Positions 57,421 through 64,000 of a stretch of DNA of 64,000 bases are shown here, piece after piece. Below the pieces are notes generated by a model. That model saw nothing but the letters and a program-made list of their open reading frames with translations, was not told the DNA's origin and did not search any database. The position numbers and the translations under genes are program-made. The DNA is taken from assembly GCA_003222035.1 (NCBI GenBank), contig QHUS01000059.1, forward strand, positions 1 to 64,000, written 5' to 3'. Numbering within the stretch: the first letter of the stretch is position 1; each line of letters starts with the position of its first letter. This DNA is from Gemmatimonadota bacterium. GTDB taxonomy: Bacteria > Gemmatimonadota > Gemmatimonadetes > Gemmatimonadales > GWC2-71-9.

Positions 57421-58621
57421 GCGCCGGGCGACGGGGCTGCTGGCGCTCGCGGCCGGCGTGTTCGCCGGGGCGAGCGCGTTCGAGAGCCAATACCCATGGC
57501 TCGGGTACGTGCGCGCGACGGCTGAGGCATCCCTCGTGGGCGGGCTCGCCGACTGGTTCGCCGTCACGGCGCTGTTCCGCCATCCGCTCGGATTGCCGAT
57601 CCCGCATACGGCGATCGTCGCGACGCGCAAGGATCGGATCGGCCGGATCCTGGGAAACTTCGTGCAGAATCACTTCCTGTCGCGCGACGTGGTCGCCGCG
57701 AACCTGCGCGCGGTGCGGCCCGCCGAGCGGGCTGCGCGCTGGCTCGGCGATCCGGAGCACAGCCACCAGGTGGCGCGCCAGGTGGCGAGCGGCCTGGCCA
57801 AAACCCTCGAGGCCCTGCCCGACGAGGATGTCCGGGCGCTCGTGCACGAAGTGGTGAGCGCGCGCCTCCGGGCGACGCGGGTCGCTCCGGCGCTCGGCAA
57901 GACGCTGGCGCTCGTCCTCGCGGACGATCGCCACCAGACGATTCTCAATGAGGCGGTCCGCCTGGCGGCCGAGGCCGTGCGTGACAACCGGGACGTGATC
58001 CGGGACAAGGTCCGCACCGAGAGCCCGTGGTGGGTGCCCGGTGTGGTGGATGAGCAGATCTTCCAGCGCATCATCGTCACCGTCGAGAGTCTGCTCCGCG
58101 ACATCGGGGCCAATCCGTATCATCCGCTGCGGGCGGCGTTCGACACCGCCCTGCGGGACTTCGTGGACCGCCTCCAGCACGCGCCGGAGGTCATCGCCAA
58201 GGCGGAGGCCCTCAAAGAGGAATGGCTCTCGGATCCGTCCCTCGCGGAACTGTCCGCCCGCCTGTGGGAAGGCACCCGGCGCGCGATCGTGGCCTACGCG
58301 ACGCGGACCGATGGCGGCGCGACGCCGGGAGCGCTGGAGCGCGGCTTGAGCGAGTTCGGTGCGGCACTCGCGACCAACGGGTCGTTGCTCGCGGAGATCG
58401 ACGACGTCCTGATCGACCTCGCCGCCACCGTGGTGGAGCGGTATCGACACGAGATCGGGGACTTGATCGCTCAAACGGTCGCGGGGTGGGACCCCGAAGC
58501 GACGTCGCGCCGGTTTGAGCTGGCGGTCGGGCGCGACCTGCAGTTTGTTCGAATCAACGGCACGCTGGTCGGGGGACTAGTGGGCCTCGCGATCTACACG
58601 CTGTCGCGGCTCTGGCCCTGA
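57353..58621 (+). CDS. DUF445 family membrane protein
   Basis: AEASLVGGLADWFAVTALFRHPLGLPIPHTAIVATRKDRIGRILGNFVQNHFLS...INGTLVGGLVGLAIYTLSRL. Confidence 0.92.
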   Translation: MTSSLQLSRPDDAARQAQLDAMKRRATGLLALAAGVFAGASAFESQYPWLGYVRATAEASLVGGLADWFAVTALFRHPLGLPIPHTAIVATRKDRIGRILGNFVQNHFLSRDVVAANLRAVRPAERAARWLGDPEHSHQVARQVASGLAKTLEALPDEDVRALVHEVVSARLRATRVAPALGKTLALVLADDRHQTILNEAVRLAAEAVRDNRDVIRDKVRTESPWWVPGVVDEQIFQRIIVTVESLLRDIGANPYHPLRAAFDTALRDFVDRLQHAPEVIAKAEALKEEWLSDPSLAELSARLWEGTRRAIVAYATRTDGGATPGALERGLSEFGAALATNGSLLAEIDDVLIDLAATVVERYRHEIGDLIAQTVAGWDPEATSRRFELAVGRDLQFVRINGTLVGGLVGLAIYTLSRLWP

Positions 58622-58629
58622 GCCGGGCC

Positions 58630-59931
58630 ATGACCCCCCGGCAGCGCTTCCTCGCCGCACGTCTGGCGTACGTCGCGATCGTGCTCATTGCGACCCTGAC
58701 CGAGCTCGACTTTTCCTGGAATCCGGATGCGGTGGCCGAGCGGCTGCAGCGGGCCCTCATGCCATCGCTTCGCTGGAGCGACGCCATCGACGGCCTCCGG
58801 AATGTGGCCCTGTTTGCAGGGCTCGGCGCGGTCTGGGTCGTGACGTCCTTCTCCGGCAGGGTGCGGGCGGAGATCGTCCAGGCGGTTCAGGTTGGGCTGT
58901 GGCTGAGCGCGACCGTGGAAGGGCTGCAGCTGTTCTCGCCCGTACGCACCTCGAGCCTGCTGGATGTGGCGACCAATACGGTGGGTGCCGCCGCGGGTGC
59001 AATCACGGTGGCGCTGCTGATCGCCGAGGTCACGCGTGCAAGGGGCGGGCGTTCCTATCTCGGCATGCCGACCATCCTGGTGGCGGGTGCCTACGGCCTG
59101 TCGGTCCTGTGCGAGGCGGTGACTCCGTTGTTCCGCGCCCAACTGATGGCTGGCCTGAGCGGCGGACCGCTTGCGCGGCTGCACACCGCTCTGCGGTGGG
59201 CGGGCGCGCCCTCCTTCTCCCTAAGCGACGTGCCGGTGCTCGACATCCTCCTCTTCGCCCCTGCCGGATTTTTCGGAGTGATCGCGCTTGCCGAGCGGGG
59301 CCGCGCCCCGAGGGCCACGTGGTCGGTGGTAGCCGCTGGCGGAGCGGCGGTCGCCTGCGTGGCCGAGCTGGCGCACGGCGTCGTCGGAATCGCAATTCGG
59401 TGGGACGCGGCGGCGACCCACGCTCTGGCGCTGGGCGTCGGCGCATGGGCGGCACGACATTCCCTCGCCCAGCTGACACAGGAGCTGCGGGGTGCCGTGC
59501 GGGCGCGCGCCATGATCCTCGCCTACATGGGCCTTCTGGTCCTGTGGGGGTGGCGCCCCTTTTTCCCGCAGCTCGACGGATCGGTGATCGCCGCGCAGTT
59601 CACCGCGGTGCACCTGGTGCCGCTCCGCTCCCTGTTCGAGCGTGTGGATGTCTTCAGCGCGCTCCACGTGACACAGCAGTTCCTGCTGTACTTGCCGCTC
59701 GGCAGCCTCCTGGCCGTGTGGCCCCTCCGCTCGAGTGGCCCCTGGTCCCATCTCCGGCCGGCGCTCTGGCTGGCCGCGGTGATCGAGGCCGGGCACGTGC
59801 TGATCGTGGACCGCTACTTCGACGTGACCAACGCCCTGATCGCGGTCGCGGGAATCGCGATCGGGTGGGTGGTCATGCGCCGTTCCGGCTACGTGCCGTA
59901 CGGGGAAGCGATGGCAGCGGTACCTAGGTAG
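58630..59931 (+). CDS. VanZ-family membrane protein
   Basis: ATLTELDFSWNPDAVAERLQRALMPSLRWSDAIDGLRNVALFAGLGAVWV...SATVEGLQLFSPVRTSSLLDVATNTVGAAAGA. Confidence 0.83.
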   Translation: MTPRQRFLAARLAYVAIVLIATLTELDFSWNPDAVAERLQRALMPSLRWSDAIDGLRNVALFAGLGAVWVVTSFSGRVRAEIVQAVQVGLWLSATVEGLQLFSPVRTSSLLDVATNTVGAAAGAITVALLIAEVTRARGGRSYLGMPTILVAGAYGLSVLCEAVTPLFRAQLMAGLSGGPLARLHTALRWAGAPSFSLSDVPVLDILLFAPAGFFGVIALAERGRAPRATWSVVAAGGAAVACVAELAHGVVGIAIRWDAAATHALALGVGAWAARHSLAQLTQELRGAVRARAMILAYMGLLVLWGWRPFFPQLDGSVIAAQFTAVHLVPLRSLFERVDVFSALHVTQQFLLYLPLGSLLAVWPLRSSGPWSHLRPALWLAAVIEAGHVLIVDRYFDVTNALIAVAGIAIGWVVMRRSGYVPYGEAMAAVPR

Positions 59932-59946
59932 GTCGCCCGACGAGGA

Positions 59947-62019
59947 TCAGCAGGCTTCGCTGGCCCGATCGTGGACCGCGGCGCGCGCGGCCTCGATGGC
60001 GTCGCGGGTGCCGGCGAGCGCCAGGACATCTCCCGCTTGTAGGCGTTCGGTCGCGTTCGGGATGATCACACCTCCCTGGCTACGGGTGATCGCCAGCACC
60101 GTCGCGCCGGTGCGCCCCCGCAGATTCAGCTGCGCCAGGGTTCTCCCGATGGCCGCGCTGCCGGAATCGAGTCGCACCGTCGTCAGCGTCCCGAGGCCCG
60201 GAAGCAGCTGGTGGAGCCGGTCGAGCGGATCGCCCTCCTCGACTGTGGTGCGGGCGCGGGACTGTGCGACCAGCGCTTCGAGGATGACTTCCGCGCCTGC
60301 CCGCACGTGTCCCTGGAGATTCGTCGCGCTGCGCCAGAACGCCGCGCCCAGCACGACCACGAGGAGAGCGAGCAGCACCGCACCCTGGACGCCCGGGAGG
60401 AATGGTTGCGTGAAGGCGAGCAGCGGCATCCCGACGAGCAGCACGCCGGCGAGCTGGAACGTGACCACCAGCATGCGGCGGGGCGCGGCCGCAAAGTCGA
60501 CGCGCTTGTGCTTCTCCGCGGGGAGCGCCAGCCGGGCCAGGATCAAGCCGAGCTTCCGGCTCACGCGGACCACTCCGATGCAGAAGGGCGCCGACAGCGC
60601 GGCGGCCGCAGCCACGACGAGCCATCGGGCCAAGGCCCCGGACATGCCGAGCTCGCCGCTGGCCACAGCGGCGACCCGTGCCATCGAGGCCGACGTCACC
60701 ACGATGATACCGGCGAGGAGGAGCGCATCGAGCACGAGCAGCCGGAGGAGGCGGCGGAGCTCCGTTGCCGCGGTGGCGGCGGGGCGCCGCGCGCGGAGCT
60801 CCTCCAGCCAGCTCCCATACAGCGCGGCGAACGTCTGGATTGGGCGCGGCAGCCTGCGATCGACCCAGGCCGCGATCGGCTCGGACGCGCGAATCATCCA
60901 GGGGGTGAACAGCGTGGTGAGGGCGGAGACCGCCACCGCCACGGGGTAGAGGAACGCGCCCGTCGCGTGGAGCGCAAGACCGAGTCCGGCGATAATGAAG
61001 GAGAACTCGCCGATCTGCGCGAGACTCAGCCCGGCTTGCAGAGAGATTCGCAGGCCGCTGCCCGTGAGGAAGGCGCCGAGTGAGACGCCGACGACCTTGC
61101 CGAGCACCACGGCTGCCGTGAGCACGCACACCGCCGGCCAATGGCGCGCCACGAGCGCCGGATCGATCAGCATGCCTACCGACACGAAAAACACGGCGGC
61201 GAACACGTCGCGCACGGGCTCGACGAGGCGCTCGATCTGCCGTTCCTCCCCTGACTCCGCGACCAGTGACCCGGCGAGAAACGCGCCGAGCGCCACGGAG
61301 TACCCGAACGCCTGCGCCACCAGGGCGATGGTGAAGCAGAGCCCGACGCTCGCGACCAGCGTGGTCTCGCGCCGGTTGAGGCGAGCGACGGCACGGATGG
61401 CGCGCGGCACCAACAGCAGGCCGATGGCGATCAAGCCGACGAGGAACGCGGCGAGCCGCCCGATCGTGGCGGCGAGCGGCCCGGCAGCCAGCCCGCTGCC
61501 CGATGCGACGCCCGTGAGGATGGCCATCAGCAGGACGGCGATAAGGTCTTCGACGATGAGGATGCCGACCACCAGCTCCCGTAGCTTACCGGTGACGCCC
61601 TGCTCCTCGAAGGCTTTTGCGATGATCGTCGTACTCGAGATCGCGATGACCGCACCGGCGAACAGACTCTCGAGCGGGGTCCAACCGAACAGGCGGCCGA
61701 TCATGAAACCCAGCCACACCATCACGCTCGACTGCAGCAGCGCGGTGAGGCTCGCCGTCGGACCCACGGCCATGAGCTTGCGGAGACTGAATTCGAGGCC
61801 GAGCGAGAACATCAGCAAGATGACGCCCAGCTCCGACAACGTCTGTACCACGCCGGAATCGGCGACGAGCGGAATGGGCACGTGGGGGCCGACGATCAGG
61901 CCGGCGATCAGGTAGCCCAGCACGACGGGCTGGCGCAGGCGCTGGAAAACGACCGTCGTCAGCGCTGCGACGGCGAGCACGACGGTCAACGACTTGAGGA
62001 ACTCGTGCGCGTCCTGCAT
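59947..62019 (-). CDS. CPA2-family cation:proton antiporter with C-terminal TrkA-C domain
   Basis: VVFQRLRQPVVLGYLIAGLIVGPHVPIPLVAD...ELGVILLMFSLGLEFSLRKL; RTGATVLAITRSQGGVIIPNATERLQAGDVLALAGTRDAI. Confidence 0.93.
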   Translation of the reverse strand: MQDAHEFLKSLTVVLAVAALTTVVFQRLRQPVVLGYLIAGLIVGPHVPIPLVADSGVVQTLSELGVILLMFSLGLEFSLRKLMAVGPTASLTALLQSSVMVWLGFMIGRLFGWTPLESLFAGAVIAISSTTIIAKAFEEQGVTGKLRELVVGILIVEDLIAVLLMAILTGVASGSGLAAGPLAATIGRLAAFLVGLIAIGLLLVPRAIRAVARLNRRETTLVASVGLCFTIALVAQAFGYSVALGAFLAGSLVAESGEERQIERLVEPVRDVFAAVFFVSVGMLIDPALVARHWPAVCVLTAAVVLGKVVGVSLGAFLTGSGLRISLQAGLSLAQIGEFSFIIAGLGLALHATGAFLYPVAVAVSALTTLFTPWMIRASEPIAAWVDRRLPRPIQTFAALYGSWLEELRARRPAATAATELRRLLRLLVLDALLLAGIIVVTSASMARVAAVASGELGMSGALARWLVVAAAAALSAPFCIGVVRVSRKLGLILARLALPAEKHKRVDFAAAPRRMLVVTFQLAGVLLVGMPLLAFTQPFLPGVQGAVLLALLVVVLGAAFWRSATNLQGHVRAGAEVILEALVAQSRARTTVEEGDPLDRLHQLLPGLGTLTTVRLDSGSAAIGRTLAQLNLRGRTGATVLAITRSQGGVIIPNATERLQAGDVLALAGTRDAIEAARAAVHDRASEAC

Positions 62020-62064
62020 GGCGGGAAATGCTACATGGGGCCCATCACGCAGGACAGAGCGGCG

Positions 62065-62328
62065 TCAGGATGGCGGCGGTGCCTTGTAGTCGAACAGATC
62101 GCTCGGCGTAATGCGCAAGGCCCCGCATAACCGCTCGATCGTGTCGGCGCGCATCAGGTTGAACCGACCACTCGGCCGGGTGAGCCGGTAGATCGTGTTC
62201 AGACTCAGACCCGTGAACTTGGCAAGGCCGTAGGGGGTGATTTTCCGGTCCTCGAGTAGCTGGCGTAACCGCAAACGGAGCAGCCCCTTGCGGCGGTAGC
62301 GGACCGGTTGCCCCCGATACTGCGCCAT
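62065..62328 (-). CDS. Cro/C1-type HTH regulator
   Basis: LRLRLRQLLEDRKITPYGLAKFTGLSLNTIYRLTRPSGRFNLMRADTIERLCGALRITPSDLFDY. Confidence 0.88.
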   Translation of the reverse strand: MAQYRGQPVRYRRKGLLRLRLRQLLEDRKITPYGLAKFTGLSLNTIYRLTRPSGRFNLMRADTIERLCGALRITPSDLFDYKAPPPS

Positions 62329-62416
62329 CGTACGCTCCTTGCCGAATATAACACGTCAGTGTATTATAGCGTCCCTGTATCATAACATGTCTAGTTGCTA
62401 TAGTACAAGGGGGCCC

Positions 62417-62905
62417 ATGAAGCGGATCGGTAGGCTGGTCTTCGCGGTCGCGATCATGGGCCCATCCGCGCTCGCTGCCCAGGGAGCGAAGGAAACGAGC
62501 GCGCGCGCGTGGGTGGTGGAGCCCGCCCCCGCCCCCCCCGCCGAACCCCTCGTGTCCCACGCGCAGCCCGCGCGTGGGATCCTCGCGACGCTGGTGGGGA
62601 CCTGGCGCTTCGAGATCCGGTTCGCGGGGAACTATGGCGGCGCGCCCGATGCCGCCGGCACGCGCGTGATGCACGCGTTGTTCGACGACCTGCGCGTGGA
62701 ATGGACCGAGGCGCTCGATCATTCGCCGCTCGCGGGCCAAGGCATGACGGGCGTTCTGGACGACGCCCAGCCCACCATCGCGTTCCGCCCGGTGGCCGGG
62801 GACGAGGCGACCGCGCCGGCGACCCTGACCGTCGTGGACGACGATCATTTCACCTGGGTCGCGCCCGACCACGGCTGGCGCGCGGTCTTCACCCGTCAGC
62901 GATAG
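62417..62905 (+). CDS. Secreted DUF1579-like hypothetical protein
   Basis: Signal peptide MKRIGRLVFAVAIMGPSALAAQG; LATLVGTWRFEIRF... Confidence 0.6.
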   Translation: MKRIGRLVFAVAIMGPSALAAQGAKETSARAWVVEPAPAPPAEPLVSHAQPARGILATLVGTWRFEIRFAGNYGGAPDAAGTRVMHALFDDLRVEWTEALDHSPLAGQGMTGVLDDAQPTIAFRPVAGDEATAPATLTVVDDDHFTWVAPDHGWRAVFTRQR

Positions 62906-63116
62906 TTCGCCGGCGGGGTCTTGCCTCCCGCGGGCCCGGGCTGCATGCTAGAGGCGCGGGCGGCGATCCACGCCTAACCTCTTCGACCCTCCCCCAGCGA
63001 GGGTTCCCCGTGAGGCAAAGGGGGGCAGACTCCCGGATCGGCATCGAGCAAACCTTTGCGTCGCCGCGGTGCGTCGCTGCTGGGGGGCGGGGGTGCCGTG
63101 GCCTGACCAAAGGAGC

Positions 63117-63506
63117 CTGACGAGCGAGTCCTACACCACCGCCCGGGCGCACCTTCTCCAGAAGCATCAGGTTCTTCCGACCGAGTACGCTCGGCTTGCC
63201 GGCGTGAGTGACGCCACGCTCAGAGCGAGGACTGGATGCGCGTGGGAACGCTGGGTTCGGGCGCTCGATCGAGCGCAGGCGTACAGCTGGCCGCATCGCC
63301 GTATTGCCGCGTATGTGCGACAGACGTACAAGGTCGCCGATTGGTGGTGTCAGACGGTGACGGTGGGGTACGAGCGCATCAAAGGCCTGCGCGTCGTTGG
63401 ACAGCGCCGGGACGGCGGGTTCGAGGCGAGCAAGAGCAAGACGTTCACGGCACCACTCACGCGATTGTATCGCGCCTGGAGTGACGCGCGGACGCGCGCA
63501 ACGTGA
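63117..63506 (+). CDS. DUF4287-like conserved protein (start approximate)
   Basis: GCAWERWVRALDRAQAYSWPHRRIAAYVRQTYKVADWWCQTVTVGYERIKGLRVVGQRRDGGFEASKSKTFTAPLTRLYRAW. Confidence 0.55.
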   Translation: MTSESYTTARAHLLQKHQVLPTEYARLAGVSDATLRARTGCAWERWVRALDRAQAYSWPHRRIAAYVRQTYKVADWWCQTVTVGYERIKGLRVVGQRRDGGFEASKSKTFTAPLTRLYRAWSDARTRAT

Positions 63507-63538
63507 ATCTTGCTGCCATCCGACAGGAGGCGTCGCGA

Positions 63539-64000
63539 GTGAGCGTTTGGGAAGACAAGATTGCACGCCCGCTGCGGGCGCTGCACCTCGACACCCTCAG
63601 GAACCAGATCCTGACGTTCGCGGTGCTGGCGACCGTACTTCCCATGCTCACGCTGTACGTCGTGTCGTTCCGGCAGGATCGCGGGGCCCTAGGAGACCAA
63701 TTGGCGCCCGAGTTGACCGGCGCGAGCGCCGATGCGGCGTGGCGGATCGACCAGTGGCTCGGCGAGCGACTCTTCGACCTGCGGACGGCGGCGACGCCCT
63801 TCGCGGTTGCCGAGAACCTCGCCCGGGCCCAGAAGAACGGCAGTGGCGAGGCGGTGAGTCAGCTCCGCGATTACCTCACATCGGTGCGCGGTCGCTGCAC
63901 CGACTGCGACGCGCTGGTCGTGAGCGACGCGCGTGGGCGCGTGATCACGAGCAGCGGCGGTCGGATGAGCGGCATCATGTTCACACCGGACCGGCTGAGC
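63539..64000 (+). CDS. Membrane-anchored sensor with extracytoplasmic (cache-like) domain, truncated by window end
   Basis: GTG preceded by AGGAGG; LDTLRNQILTFAVLATVLPMLTLYVVSFRQDRGALGDQLAPELTGASADAAWRIDQWLGERLFDLRTAATPFAVAENLA. Confidence 0.65.
   Translation, partial: MSVWEDKIARPLRALHLDTLRNQILTFAVLATVLPMLTLYVVSFRQDRGALGDQLAPELTGASADAAWRIDQWLGERLFDLRTAATPFAVAENLARAQKNGSGEAVSQLRDYLTSVRGRCTDCDALVVSDARGRVITSSGGRMSGIMFTPDRLS

Noticed and set aside
62525-62550. C-rich run (gcccgcccccgccccccccgccg) as an i-motif or G4
   Set aside because: Lies in a coding Pro/Ala linker (PAPAPPAEP); explained by codon composition.

Overview
This 64 kb window of very GC-rich chromosome is consistent with Gemmatimonadota or a similar lineage; that lineage call is an impression from gene content and composition. 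There is no sign of phage, plasmid, CRISPR, rRNA or tRNA. The core (about 8.8-49.6 kb) is a large plant-polysaccharide and uronic-acid utilisation region. It holds GH51, two GH2 and one GH20 glycosidases; galM, galT and galK; and a second GHMP kinase that resembles the kinase domain of plant L-arabinokinase. It also holds a hexuronate pathway (uxaC, uxuA, kdgK, eda, ExuT-like MFS), three SSS symporters, and an apparently exported oxidoreductase/DUF1080/GMC set that looks like a 3-keto-glycoside pathway. The flanks carry a BlaI/M56(HEAT) regulatory pair beside APH-like kinases, a minor-pilin operon, an ABC exporter with a divergent MarR-GNAT regulator, c-type cytochrome proteins, DUF445, VanZ and a CPA2 antiporter. 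The observations I rate highest are: (1) a GIY-YIG nuclease gene flanked by three copies of a variable-stem hairpin repeat, one of which appears to supply the Shine-Dalgarno sequence of the arabinokinase-like gene; (2) the stand-alone arabinokinase-like gene; (3) the DUF1080/Gfo-Idh/GMC system linked to glucuronate isomerase; (4) a perfect 552-bp tandem duplication that creates a chimeric ORF; (5) a BlaI-like C-terminal tail shared with tandem APH-like proteins; and (6) several clean operator-like dyads. All calls come from reading the sequence; no searches were run.
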